Of a stretch of DNA of 64,000 bases, positions 10,991 to 23,422 are shown one piece after another; the first letter of the stretch is position 1; each line of letters begins with the position of its first letter. The position numbers were made by a program, and so were the translations under genes. Source of the DNA: Lethocerus indicus (Eukaryota; Arthropoda; Insecta; Hemiptera; Belostomatidae). The notes under the pieces are model-generated. The model saw only the letters and a list, made by a program, of their open reading frames with translations, had not been told where the DNA came from and made no database searches. The DNA is taken from contig JACDQD010000008.1 in the NCBI GenBank assembly GCA_019843655.1, positions 18,448,442-18,512,441 of the forward strand, given 5' to 3'.

Positions 10991-11930
10991 TTTATTTTTA
11001 AATATCGAGAGGATTTATTATAATTATAATATTATTATATAAAATTACCTAAAAATTTAATAATGGTCGTACCAAATCGCCTACAAATTTTTAATTGTGT
11101 CGTCAATTTTTTGGAAATAATTCTCGCGCTTCCAGTTTTAGAAGTAGTTTTCCCTTCGTCGCCCAAAACCGACTCTCTGAGTCACACTACTTTTAAGGAC
11201 AAGAAATCGAGCGTAAACGGGTCATGTTCGCAAGACAGATGTTTTTTCCGAACGAAAGACAATTCCCAACAGCTTATTAACACCATTATAAACCGACGCA
11301 CAGAGTGTTTAAAACTAGATCTCTAAAGTAACATGGCCGATAAGTTCACAATAAACAAATTTTTATTTCGTTAACAAAATACCACTGGTGGAAATTTTGA
11401 ACGAATGTTAATGACGTTAATGAACGCATTACAGTAGTAAAAGATATGACAATTTTATTTTTCAGTCTAAAAACTGTAATATTATTACTTCGGAATATCA
11501 CACGATTTTCTGTCACAGCTTTAATTTTTCGGGTTTCGGCCAATCGATATCGGCTGCAGCAATCTGTTAGCGATTCTACGGATCTTTGTATCTGCTATAG
11601 ATAGAGAATCCCTTCAATAGTGCTTACTGGTTGCTCCATCGTTTCCCAGCACACTGTATGGATCCAGTCTGACTGGTAGGCTGGGACTGTACTACTGGTG
11701 GTGGCGAGCGAGTGGTCATACTTTGCACTGGAGTACGGATATCATGCCCACTAACTGATGCGGATAGTGTTGTAATAGCGCTAGCTTTTACCTGGTGTTC
11801 ATTTAGTGCTTTTCCTAAACTGACAGTTTTAGGCGGTAGCACATTTCGTACTTCTCTTTTAGCCGAGTACACGGTTTTCTCATTCCGACCGGTTCGGATT
11901 TAATTTGCGTTGAAAGAGCACGGCAACTAT

Positions 11931-12200
11931 CGGTACTAACAAAGAATGGCGACCGCTGAACGGAGAATCGAGGGGGGTCACCATAACGCGCGTTATCCTA
12001 GTCTATTGAGCGATGGGGGAACCGAGAGCGGGTGTATATTTATTGATCGGGGATGTCCTGGGTGGAACAACCCCTGCTTTCTGTTCGTGAATTTGTCTGA
12101 AATGACTCATTCTTCTCCCCCAGGGAGCACCCCCAGGGCGGGGTGTTCCCTTTCACTAGGATAGAGGGAAACGGATCTAGCCCATAGATAAAGGTTGTTC
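11931..12200. promoter_or_regulatory. GC-elevated block with hairpin and CG-rich palindrome
   Basis: This block contains the perfect palindrome ATAACGCGCGTTAT at 11983-11996 and an 11-bp stem-loop at 12123-12150. It is much richer in GC than its flanks. Composition and structure suggest a candidate cis-regulatory element, and no coding function is visible. Confidence 0.28.
12123..12150. other. Stem-loop: 11-bp stem, 6-nt loop
   Basis: GGGAGCACCCC pairs with GGGGTGTTCCC through one G-T wobble, around the loop CAGGGC. There is no T-run after it, and intrinsic terminators are not expected in an animal genome. Confidence 0.65.
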
Positions 12201-12953
12201 CTCCCCCACCAACTATTTATAGCCCACTATAATTCAGCTTTAAACGGTTTACGAGCTATGAAATTTATATTTATACGAATCTCCGAAATAAGGATTTTGA
12301 TACCCCAGTTTAATAATAACGTTTTCGATTTAATATACCCACAAAATGTCATTATTTCCGTAATTAGTTTCCGAATTTAATTCCAGTCTGGAAGATGAAC
12401 TTGTTATACCTGAACCATTCTTAGAGGTCATACTTTGTAATATTATTAAGGAATCTGTTTCTGTAGCTGATTAATTTACTTACTTTAAATCCATATTATA
12501 ATAACCCTAGTTCCAGGGCTTATACAGAACTATTAAAGATGATTTATATATTTAATTTTCGCTGGTCTGCCAGTTTGAATCAAAGCTCCTCTTCTGAATT
12601 AATTATAACTTGTTTACTGCAGAAGTTGAATGCAATTGTTAGCAATCACCTTAGTTTTTCGTCACACATTTCACTTTTTCCGTTTCTTTGCATATACAAC
12701 TCCAGAAGTTCACTAATAGTTCCTACAGCAGTTAGGACACTCTATCTACGTACGTAAAACTGCGAATAGATCTTGGTTGATCGACGAAATTTCGTCTTCT
12801 CAGCGGACCAGTTTTTTAGTTCTCAATGTAACTTGTGAAAGTTTTGCTTTCAATACTGCCTGGCTTTCTTTAGCATTAACTTGATGCGGTAACGGCAAGT
12901 GGTGAGAGGTTGTCTAAAAACGGCCGTGCTAAGATTTTCAGCCGGTGTCGCGT

Positions 12954-12961
12954 TATATAAA
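12954..12961 (+). promoter_or_regulatory. TATA-box-like TATATAAA
   Basis: TATATAAAGG lies within a CpG-containing block (TCGCGT just upstream). No clear arthropod initiator (TCAGTY) is found about 30 bases downstream, so a working core promoter is uncertain. Confidence 0.2.
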
Positions 12962-14449
12962 GGCAATTGGCCGAGTGGTTTATTTAGGTCCGACACCCAT
13001 TTTTAAACAGCCCTTCAAGTACAGACTCCTCTTTGACGGCGTTACATATGAGGCAGCGAACAGAGAACAAGACTCCAAATAGGACGGCCTTCCTGGGTTC
13101 CGAGCCGCTGCTCAATTTAGACCTCAACAACATGAGTAGGTCAAATAGTCTATGATGGATTTAATCAGTTTAAAATAGTCCCTGAATGATACTTAATATT
13201 ATGATTTTCTGTATCTGTTTGTTTGGTTTGGGCCAATAACGATAATCAACCAAAAACGTAACGATAATAGGTAATGTTCTGTTATTTGTACGGTCATACT
13301 TTCAAGTTATACTTACACGCAGGAATGGGAATCTTTCCCATTTATCATATCAGTCATGGAGCAGAAAAAGAGAAAACTTGTTTCTTTTTTTTTCATTCGC
13401 CTAATCGGCTACCTGAGGTATCGCAAATTGAAATCATTTACCTTATCTAACCTCCCGTATTAAGTAACAAGATTCATTAGCGGGCTAGATTAATGCTTAG
13501 TTGAACTTTCTGAGTGTCAAAACGCTGAGCCTTAACTCTGAAACAGGCGTGGCACTGTTGACTTCTAGAACATTGAGAGCAAAAATTTCAATTTGCTGGA
13601 TCTCGCATAACTATTTCTGTTGTACACGAACCGATATCTGGAATTGCTCCATTCATCTTTGGAGTAATTCTAATTTAATTTAATTTTTTTTATGCAATTT
13701 TTTAGACTTCATACGGTATATACACTATGACGGAAATCTCAAATCAGTACATTTATCCTTTCCTGATATTGTTATATATATATTATATATCTTTATTCAT
13801 TATATTTATCTTGATAATCAATTTTATTTAAGGCTTGAGACTTAGTTAAGAATTAATTCCTCGATGAGTTTGGCGTTTTACACCAATGTTATTAAAAACA
13901 AAGTATTATCTGATAATCCGAAATATTAAATGTCATATTAACTGAACAGTGAATCTCGAGTACAATCCTAATTTAGATTACATTAATTACGGATACGGAA
14001 ATTTAAAAATATCTAGCGCAGAACGTCGTAGAGGACAGATCGGGCCCACAATTTGATTATATTTCGCACAAATGTAACCCAATGCCATTGTTTCTGGTCC
14101 GGTTGTAGACCTATAAATCAGTTTGGTAAGAGGGGGGAGGATATGGCTCCGGGGTTGCTCGGATTTTATAGGTTTCACTCCCCATGTCTGGCCCATCAGA
14201 TTGTTCATTCTAACAATAAATAAATTGGCACGATTTATCACTTTTGGAAAACAACAAGCAGACTGTAATTAATTTTTTCGTTACTTTACTTTGGAAAGTC
14301 AGAAAATAAAATTTATTAAACTCTGATGCTGCACTCCTCGAACGTATCTAGAAGCTGCTGATCTCATTACTAAGGTCGAAAATAAATTTTCAAATAATGC
14401 AATATTCACCTCACTCTCGAGGCTGAATGAAAAACATCGCGATTAAAAT

Positions 14450-14452
<3 letters not shown>

Positions 14453-14498
<46 letters not shown>
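14453..14498. repeat. (TA)n microsatellite, 46 bp
   Basis: Perfect alternating A and T over 46 bases. Confidence 0.98.
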
Positions 14499-14501
<3 letters not shown>

Positions 14502-14550
14502 GACCACGTTTCTTAAAATAAGCTATTTTCTATCCTCTCGTTCATTAATC

Positions 14551-15060
14551 GGTGTGCTACTTGAGTTTGAATATCTGGAGTTGGAGTTCTATCCGATGCA
14601 TGCCCTTGACTCGGCAAACAACTGGGCAGTCTCATGCTCCCAGTCTGAGTCATTATATCTCCCTCCGCTTCACCCTCTTAGTCACCCCTAGGTTCGCTCC
14701 ACTCTTCCACATCTCACAAATTGTGCGTACTCCGTTACCACTCCCCGGCTATTTTTTTTTTTGTTTGATCCCCTCCCCCAGGGCGGCGACGGCACTGGCC
14801 CTCCTCCCAGGCCGACACTGACTCATCCGAATAAAGCTCCCCTCCACCCACCCGTACGCACTTAGTCACTACGCACCCCCATTATTTAAGGGCGATCCCC
14901 TACGTCGCGTCTCCGCCCACAGGACTCCAAGAGCATTATGCCGAAAATCGAATAGTTTATTATCCACCGACTGGAACCGGAGGAAGGTCGGAAATACGCC
15001 AGGTTTGTAACCGGGAGGCGTAACCGTAAGGTGAAACCGGAAACGGGATTAAGTGCTTCT
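14551..15060. promoter_or_regulatory. C/T-rich and GC-elevated block
   Basis: The first half is pyrimidine-rich with several C runs. The second half has CpG-containing sequence and repeated ACCGG/ACCGT-type words. No gene is visible. It may be a cis-regulatory element, judged from composition only. Confidence 0.22.
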
Positions 15061-16530
15061 CTTTTCGAACGAGTTTAAATAATGAAATTGAGCTTTACGT
15101 GGGTTTAGGCAGTAATTTTCAATGGGATTTCCTTTCTTTGATTACTCCAAGTAGTGCGTTAGGATTATATTGTCAATATTTATCATTAGTACAAGCTAGA
15201 AATCTATTTCTTTCATTCGGTGATTCATTAAACCCGAAAATATCTCCTCTGTACCGTGGGGGACACCATTTTCCCCGCTAGCAATGTTCATACTAAATTG
15301 CCATGTCCCCTGACCCTGGTCGAATTAATACATGTCAGTCGGCTGGAATTTGAGGAACATCAGTATTTGTCATGCAGCTAATAACTCTAACAATTTATAT
15401 TGCGTATATTGTTGTACGCTTGCCCTATCCGTAATAGTTTTCTTCTTAGAATATCAGTTCATCCATGTATTATTCACAATTAGGCGCAACATTCATTGCG
15501 AGAGTACTATGTATCTCTCAATTGTCTGTTAATTGTCTTAACAATTATACATAATACATACATATTTATGTGATTGTAAATTAATTTTATTACACTTTTT
15601 TAAAAATGCATTATACACGATATAGTGCAAAATCATAATGAGTGTTCTGTAACAGGGAGTGAGTGAGGAGGTGAGATTTCCTACATTAAATTTAATAAAT
15701 ACAGACTCTCAAATATGTGAATAGAACACACTTACATTAGGGAAACAACCAAGAAAGAACATACCTCAGTGGCGATAAATGAGATATACCGCATTTCCAT
15801 TCTTCCGGTCCGTCCCGATGTAGTTAGCTGAAATGAAATTCACACTCAAGGCCGGAGGTCAGTTGGGTGCTTAATGACACAGTCATCACAACAGTCATCA
15901 GTCCTTAGAAATAACGGTCGACCGGCAGGAAGTATGCCATGAGACCCTCCAGAAGCCGGGGCATTATCAGCCCATTAGGTGAATCCTTTCCATTTGCGGG
16001 GTTGAATTTTTTTCCCCCCATTCCTGTATAACGTTAAATGTTGTGACCCAATTACCTGATGTGCTTCCAGACGATTCCAAATTGTTCATTTAATTCGCTT
16101 AGTTAGTATCACATCTATTACACCATTTACAAGTACAACAGAAGGGGATTTGACCGCTGTAATTACCCGACACATAATGTTCGCATAAATCAATAATTAG
16201 TGCTCATATATATTTATATATGACAAATATAATTACATTTTATTGATTATAGTGAAAACCATAAAGAAACTGATTTTTAAAATTATTTATCATGGTTATA
16301 TATTTATGATAAAATTATTTTGACATCAATTTTTCCTATCATGTTTCCTTACCACGTTTTCAATTTAAGCCTTCTTTCATAGCTATATTATAATGGCAGT
16401 CATAAAAAATAGATTATGTTTTCCATAACGATTTTCATATACAACATCGGCCGTATATAAGAATATACATTCTTGTATATAATTCATTATTATATTCACC
16501 AAACGATCTCGAACAATTGGTAAACCGTAG
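15061..16530. other. AT-rich non-coding stretch
   Basis: No gene, array or notable repeat is seen apart from short AT inverted repeats. A slightly more complex patch lies at 15780-16030. Confidence 0.55.
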
Positions 16531-16950
16531 AAAATATCGTCTCGGAACGGGAACACCGCCACTGGAGCGATCACCGGGGGAGAGAATTCGCACAATTTCT
16601 CGTCACCGTGCGTGCTGGCGCGAAGACTACCGGTGTGAATAAAAAAATGAAAGCTTTCATGAATGGAAAAAATAAATAATTGCTGTTCAACTCCAATCGG
16701 CGGGCCGTGTAAACCGGAGCCGGTCGTCGCGAGCTAATTAGGCTATCGGTGGTGGTGCTTTGGGGATGGTGGGGGTGAAAACGCGCAAAAGAGAAACGCT
16801 TTGCCGGTTCGCGGTGAACGCTCGAGATTTATATCTTGTCATAATATGGGGGAAGCACGCGATGGCAGGGAAGGGCGCTCGGTAACGTCTCAATGCCGCA
16901 TGACAAATGGCGTTGGTGGAACAAAGGCACCAGCCGTGTCACCGCAAAGA
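16531..16950. promoter_or_regulatory. GC-elevated block, candidate enhancer-like element
   Basis: The block is clearly richer in GC and CpG than both flanks. It includes a homeodomain-type core (GCTAATTAGG near 16733), a G-rich stretch (GGGGATGGTGGGGGTG) and CGCG-containing words. Open frames in it are short and unsupported. Confidence 0.28.
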
Positions 16951-17740
16951 CCTAGAACGTAGCCAAAGACCTGAATATTTTCGTGCAAATGTTGGGAGTT
17001 TTCTCTGTATACTGACAAATGACCTAGTGGTCACTGGAAGGAATAATTTGGTAAAAATTAAAGTTTCGACTTTTTTATGTAGAATCATATATTATTCAGG
17101 TATTTAGCAAACCCACTTCTGCTGCGATGCCGAACCGAATCTTTGGGTAACATTCAACTTTGTTTAATGAAACGACTTTTAATTATTATGAGTAAATAAC
17201 ATATAAAACTATGAAAAGTACATTCAAACACAAGATTAATAAAAACCATTCTCTTATGACATGCACCTATTACACAAAAGGGTATTTTCATGCACAGGGG
17301 ACGAACATCCCTTCATTAATGCACACCTATATTTTAAAAACCTCCTCCATTCAGAAAAAATGTCTTGAATTGATTCATTCAATAAGAAGTAGATAAAGGG
17401 AGGTCTATACAAGGCAGGGTTCGTCTGGTTTTGTTTCATTTTAAGCTTTATGATAAAATAATACAGACCTTACGATAGTAGATCGTTGAAAAATACCGTT
17501 GCCTAACCGACTCGGTTCATTAGGAAACAATTTCGAGAATGCTAAAGCGGAAAACCGTACAATAAGTCTTACATTGCCGGACTGAAGGAAAACCTATTCA
17601 TTTTTCCGGGGAATGAGACAAAGAGCTTTTTGAAAGTTATATCCCACATTTCCTGAAAACCTCAAGGTATGATATTTTAAGCTACTTTCTCAATGTCGAT
17701 TTGAATATGGAAGCAAAAAACGCGAAGGACTGAAATGACT
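16951..17740. other. AT-rich non-coding stretch
   Basis: No gene, tRNA or repeat of note is seen. Confidence 0.55.
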
Positions 17741-18130
17741 GAAATCCGAAAACGCGCATGCGACGAGGCTCTGAGCTCGGTAGAACTATATCTATAGCTT
17801 TTTACCGTATATGGTTTGTTTTCCCCCTACTCCATCGAGCGTCGTCTTCAGGTCCAAAATAGTCTGCGACGGGGATCCTTTTTTAGATGTTACAACACCT
17901 GCCGCGAATATTCAATCGTGAGCACACACTGCGGGGCTTCCAATCCGAATTCAATTTCGGGAGCGGGGAAAAAGATGGACGCGGGCATGACGCCGCTTCG
18001 GCCGCAGGCGGTGGTACGCCCTTCAATTTTTGCCTATAAAAGTTCGGAACCGACTTGGTGACTATATATAGTCGCGGTGTGTATATTAACTGGGTCAGAT
18101 TGGCAGTTGGTTGCCGTCCACTTGCCTTTT
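17741..18130 (+). promoter_or_regulatory. Candidate core promoter region
   Basis: A CpG-rich stretch (about 17930-18020) leads into TATAAAAG at 18035-18042. Next comes a palindromic GACTATATATAGTC at 18060-18073, and then TCAGAT at 18095-18100. The spacing from the second TATA box to the initiator-like A (18097) is about 32 bases, close to the usual insect distance. TCAGAT differs from the TCAGTY consensus by one base. No recognisable protein starts downstream, so a non-coding transcript is as likely as a gene. Confidence 0.25.
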
Positions 18131-18980
18131 CCAGCCCTCCACTCCATAATCGGCGATACTTCTAAAATCCCACCAACCGACTGCGGCATGGGTATACACT
18201 GTTTTGACCAGTTTCGGAAATTTCGGCATCACTGGTCTGTTTATAACTATACCGTTTTGACTATTTCCAGTGAAAACAATTTCGGTACGACTTGGAGTAT
18301 TGGAAATCGTGATTTTAATATCTACATAATGCTATTAGTACATTATGTGTAAACATTATCAAAATTCCAATCCTTGCATTTAATTCCTTGTATTTAAGGA
18401 CCTGTCGGCCACTAAAATTTGTTATAGAAACGCAGTAGCATTATTTTCTGACATCTCTATCGTATTGTGTAAATGATTTTTTTAAATAATTTTTTTACGA
18501 TTACTATAAACATTGCAATATTATGTTTTAAATGAATTTTAATGTAAATTACAATTTCATAGAATGGAGGGGGATGTTCCAGTTTTGCCAAAAATCATTA
18601 ATCTTGGCTTGTTTCACCATTTGCTGCAAAAAGGCAATAAACAATCTATTTATATTCAACTTCAATTGAGTTAGTAAGCCTAATGCGTTGAAATCCATGC
18701 ACAGAAATGTAACACCGCTCGATATTTAAAATTTATTAATTTAATTCAAGAATTTTAAGTAATGACATAGTATATATCTTTATTAGTTGAGTTAAAAGCT
18801 GGTCAGCCCCAAGAGGGGAACACGGGAACAGCCCCCGGAACTCTTCCTAAAATCTTCAGATAAGTATTTAATGAATGTGCAATTAACATCTCTATAAAAA
18901 AACATGTGTGTATAAGGAAATAATTATGTTTGAGCAAACTATTGGAGTGTGTGCTGAATTCTGGGAGACAGTTAAAAACG
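18131..18980. other. AT-rich non-coding stretch
   Basis: No gene is recognised. Frames beginning near 18077 on the plus strand stay open for about 90 codons but show no domain and no convincing coding composition. Confidence 0.5.
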
Positions 18981-19430
18981 CCAAGCTCAAAGTTATAAAA
19001 TGCGACAGTTCAGGAGGACGCCGGTCGCATCCTACTCCGATTTGGCGGTCCGAATTTCTATGAATAGAGCACGAACCCATTTTCCTTGACTAGTGTGTCC
19101 GGCGCTCCGTCCATTATATGTTGTATTGAGCCGTTTAATGTTGACAATGGTTCACAACGGGCGATACTATGAGAAGGAGAGGCGGCTCTGGCGGTGGGAA
19201 TGGACGCTTCGCTGGCTGGTGGGAGGCAAAAGGTATGTGCGCCCGGCCCCCGCTAATGGAATGTCAGACAAATGACTAACAAGTCACCTATTCGATGACC
19301 GCACGAGTGCATTCCCCAAAGGACGGCCTTAAGGGTCGAGGGTTTTAAATGATTCATTTTGCAGAGTCTCCTTCCTAACCGCTCGGAGTTTTTCTTCGTA
19401 ACACCAATTATAGAATGGAATGCCTTCGAA
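18981..19430. promoter_or_regulatory. GC-elevated block
   Basis: GC and CpG content are higher here than in the flanks, with purine-rich sequence at 19165-19230. No protein or RNA gene is recognised. It is a candidate cis-regulatory block. Confidence 0.22.
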
Positions 19431-19960
19431 GGGAAAGTGTTATGCAATATAACAGACTGTAAAATAATCTTCAAGGGTTATAGTTATGGAATAACTTAAG
19501 TTCTTTTTATTTCAGTGGAGCTGAGGGACACTGTTCCAGAGCATATACACTGTCGGGACTAGAAGAAAGCATCAGAAGGTAGGCCTAAGCGAAATTCAAT
19601 ATTAAACTAAGTAAAATTAAAATGGCGAGTATTTTAATATCAAGGTAACATTTACAAGGCGAATCAAATAAATAATTCTAAAATATCCAAGAAAAAACAC
19701 CAGCCGGATCCTATTTCAAATTGCACACTTAAATAATCCTTATTTATTATAAATATACATTCATACTTCCTACTACGAAAGAAAATTAATATTACCCAAT
19801 CATATTAGGTCTAACAGCTTCTTTAAGCTCATAAAGCTCATACGATCATAAAATCGTATTCTTATAATGGCATTTAAATAAAATAGGGATTACAGACTAT
19901 TTAAATGGTACATACCCCAGTGCCTCAGTACACTAGATTGGCATGCAGATTTCGTTGTAT
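19431..19960. other. AT-rich non-coding stretch
   Basis: Nothing beyond AT-rich sequence and short direct repeats is seen, such as AAGCTCATAAAGCTCAT near 19830. Confidence 0.55.
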
Positions 19961-19967
19961 AATGTAT

Positions 19968-20034
19968 CGATGCAGCAGAGTGTGGTACATGCTTCAAGGC
20001 GTAAACCTTGGCCTTGGCCAAGGGTCTTGCATCG
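19968..20034. promoter_or_regulatory. Nested inverted repeat with FTZ-F1/ERR-like site (element A)
   Basis: The outer arms CGATGCA (19968-19974) and TGCATCG (20028-20034) enclose a near-perfect hairpin, CCTTGGCC-TT-GGCCAAGG (20006-20023). The minus strand reads CCAAGGCCA at 20009-20017, which fits the FTZ-F1 consensus YCAAGGYCR. The inner 30 bases are closely similar to element B about 930 bp to the right. Confidence 0.35.
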
Positions 20035-20040
20035 TCCCCC

Positions 20041-20900
20041 AACGCATCGGCTTCAAGTACTGTCTGCCGATTCGTCCACCGAGTCGTCGGTTGATGCGGA
20101 GGTCACGGAAAGAGGCTTTTCATTTCCGATATAAAAGTTAATAAAACTTCGCCCCCTTCCGTCCTTTGTCGGACCTTGAACTTAATCTGCCATTAGTGCA
20201 GAAAAATAGAACTGCACCGTGTTTACCTATCGGGCGTCTTTTTTCCTCTCCTTTCAACCAGACAATTCAACCGTTACCTTGATATTTCAATATGCCCGTT
20301 ACAGGATCCCTTGAACTAGTTTCTTACCGTCAACAAGACGTTTCTACTTGAATATGCATGATTGGCCTGTTGATAATAATTACCGCTCAAAACATACATT
20401 AAACTTTAATACGGAGTGTTTCAAACTGCTATAGTTCGTAACGAATAATTGAAATTTCATGTCCAAATTAATATCTGGGGATAATTCCTTATCAATTGCT
20501 ATTGGCATAGGATTTCAACTGCTAATAATTCAGTAAAAAAATAGTACAGAAATAACATTTTTAGGCAAATGTGGAAAGTTATATAAGTAACATGGATTTC
20601 CAAAACGTGCGAACCAGTTGATGTAAAATAAAAATAAATCCTGCTGATGTAGCTCAAACCCTTGGACCACTTACGTTCAATTTTACAAAATACATTCTCT
20701 TTACCTTGGAATTCTACGCTGTAGGCATGTTCTCGAATACTACAATAATAAAAAAAACTGTAAAACACTGAGAAAAACGTCCTCAACACTGATATCAGCA
20801 CTACACCTCGGCCCCTGGATGCTTGCCGAAAGTTGGGGAGAAGTGTATTCTTTCATTATTACTTTCATATTAGCGACTGGTATGCGAGAGCCGGCGGGGT
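20041..20900. other. AT-rich non-coding stretch
   Basis: No gene is recognised. The interval separates the two related inverted-repeat elements. Confidence 0.55.
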
Positions 20901-20914
20901 TTCTATGCAGCCGG

Positions 20915-20973
20915 AGGAGGCAAGAGTGTAGCCTTGACCTTGACAAGGGTCTCGCTCGCTGATCTTGCCTCCT
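20915..20973. promoter_or_regulatory. Nested inverted repeat with FTZ-F1/ERR site (element B)
   Basis: The outer arms AGGAGGCAAGA (20915-20925) and TCTTGCCTCCT (20963-20973) are perfect over 11 bp. Inside is TGACCTTGA at 20935-20943, that is TCAAGGTCA on the minus strand, a full FTZ-F1/ERR-type nuclear-receptor monomer site. The stretch 20928-20955 aligns with 20001-20030 of element A with few differences. Confidence 0.4.
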
Positions 20974-20980
20974 TCAACAC

Positions 20981-23364
20981 AGCCTCACCTCAAATATCTT
21001 CTGGCCTTCGAATATTAACTTTCCCATGCATAAAAGCTGTTACGTTTTCATTAAAAAACATACTCCGGCATCTTTTGCAACATATTGAAACTTCCATTCT
21101 TGTTTTTATTCCATGTATTATGCGCCTTTTTGCTGACAATTCAAAATATCCAAGTGAAGTAGTCATACCGATTACACTGTACCGTAGAGAGCGGCGGTGA
21201 AATCAGTTATTTTTGTTAATAATATTAATAAATAATATTGAACCTTGAATAGCTTGTCTTAGCAACTTTTGGTGTAGTACAAAGTGGCCATCTTTTGCCA
21301 TGTAATGTTGTCCTAATATCATGGATCTTGCAATTTCGTCTATTTGGTCAAGAACGAGTTGGCTTAAGATAGCAGTGAGGTACTGGTTTTATTGTTTTTA
21401 TTTTTAAATCCCAAAGCTTATTATATTTCAGTATCAATAATATAGTATCATTACTGCAATCATTATCCAAACGATTTCATTTATTTGCGAATTTTATTAT
21501 TACAATATATAATCCAACGTAAATTACATTAAGTGAGTTATATTAATATTCGATGCGAAATCCCATGTTTGTAAGTTGGTTTGTTAAGTGATTGAAGCTC
21601 CTAATATTTGCTCAAGTAGGTATGGCACACTCAAATTAAAGTGCTCTGACCTCGTAAGGCAAATTACGATATGAATTTGTATTATTAAGTAATATTTGTT
21701 CTAAATGTTTTATCTCAAGTGCTCTCGACAAGTGTTCTTCCGATGCATAAAGAGCCGGTTTCTAATAAATTTTGCGTACCTAAATTTAAATATCCCAAAG
21801 TATTACTTCCAGTAAGAGTTTCCGGGCATGAAAATATCATGCATTTCCCACGTTCACGGTCGTTACCAGATGAAAATCCCGAGCATTCTGTCCGAGGCGT
21901 GTAAAGGTTAAAGCCTTGGAAGGCCCATTGTTCTTTGCACCAATAATGCTGTAAACTGACTTTAGAATAATGCATGAAACGCAGGATACGAACTTTCGTG
22001 TCTGGAATCATGGCGGCCGTTTCCGCTATGTGATAATCGCCGACCGAATCGTACAGTAAAACTACACCAAATAAGGAGCTGCCTTTCTTCCAAGAGGTGT
22101 TGAAATAACCAGACATAATTCCATCAATTATTTTTCGGCGTGTCTATTATAAGGGTAATACTTTTTTTGACTATCTGTGGCTACTCTACAGTCCTCGTGG
22201 ATTTATTATTATAAAACAACAACCTAACTCTATTTTCCATATTTGTGGGTATTTAAGATAACGATGCTCATATTGCGGGTTAAAGTTTTAATACCGGACA
22301 CTAGATAAATGGTATTTGATCACCTATCTGTGTACCGTGATAATAAATCGTGTGATATTCGAATTGCACAATCGCTGAATAATAAAGGATCGACGTTTCT
22401 GGTAAACAAATTCATTTCGCTAAAACGTTATCGCAGACTCATAACTACCCGGCGATATCGTCTGGAATTAATCAATTACACAGAGCACGATCATTGGATT
22501 GCCAAATAATATAGTTTGGGTCATAGTTGGAAAAAGAGAATCGGTCCCAGATTACTGATGACACAACTGCAGGAAAATTTTTTATTTCGCAATATCAATA
22601 TGATCCCCCAGTTCATCAACACTATATTTAACTCCGATAGCAATTTATATTTAATTACTATGCCAGAGCGGTGACGTTATCACTACCGCTACTGGTTTTC
22701 GACCGCATTAAGTTGGGTGAGTATTAACTTCTTTTCAAGACACTGTTCCATATTTTGAATAATTTTCTAGAGACTGTACCTGTGTATTGTAATTCAGATA
22801 TATTGAGAGATACATATGTTAATTCAGATCAATAAAGCAAAATCTGTGCAGCTGAAAGTTGAGTACTGCTAGAACAAGTACCCATGCACTAAGCATTGTG
22901 AATTCCTTTCTTGTTTCTTATAATTGAAAATTAAAAATTTGAAAGGAAGTAGAAATTTGAGCCACGGCTTGCATGTGACTGATGACTCGAGCCTAGAAAC
23001 AGTGGACAATTCAAGAAATGAGGTTCGTTGCGGCTGGCAACTAATTGGTGTATTATCAAAGCCTGTGGGTGATACTGATCTATATCTGAGACTCTTGTAA
23101 CACCGACGGCTGTTTTGTCCTGTTTTTTTCTCAAATAACCACTAAGCACTGAAAGATTGACAGTGAGAGCACAGGCTCTCATTGATACATTTGGTCGATA
23201 AGGAAAGAACTGGTTGGTTGGCTTTCTCAACTGTTCCGGATATACCAGCGACTGATGAGCCGGTGTAGATAAATAAAGGGTGAGTGGGAAGTTGGTTTTA
23301 TCAACTTTCCACTGAGATATATATCTAGGTGTTTAGACCTGTAGGATACAGACAACTAAAACAG

Positions 23365-23422
<58 letters not shown>

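Larger units (their letters stand above)
8351..11930. other. Non-coding stretch
   Basis: No convincing gene is seen. It contains the AT palindrome at 10376-10395 and the 20-bp tandem repeat at 10931-10990. At 11624-11895 a minus-strand frame of about 90 codons has a slightly protein-like Ser/Pro/Gln-rich end and a donor-like CAG|GTAAAA, but no start or acceptor supports it. Confidence 0.5.
12201..14550. other. Mostly AT-rich non-coding stretch with one TATA-bearing block
   Basis: No gene is seen. The block 12780-13130 is GC-elevated and includes a strong TATATAAA at 12954-12961 on the plus strand. A TA array is at 14453-14498. Confidence 0.5.

Noticed and set aside
11624..11895. A Ser/Pro/Gln-rich minus-strand frame with an internal donor-like CAG|GTAAAA
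   Set aside because: There is no ATG start and no acceptor with a pyrimidine tract at its 5' side, and the possible donor lies in the middle of the open stretch.
21715..22116. A 133-codon ATG-initiated frame on the minus strand, the longest outside the zinc-finger gene
   Set aside because: No known domain, no paralogue in the window and no supporting splice or promoter signals. It is only slightly longer than other chance frames here.
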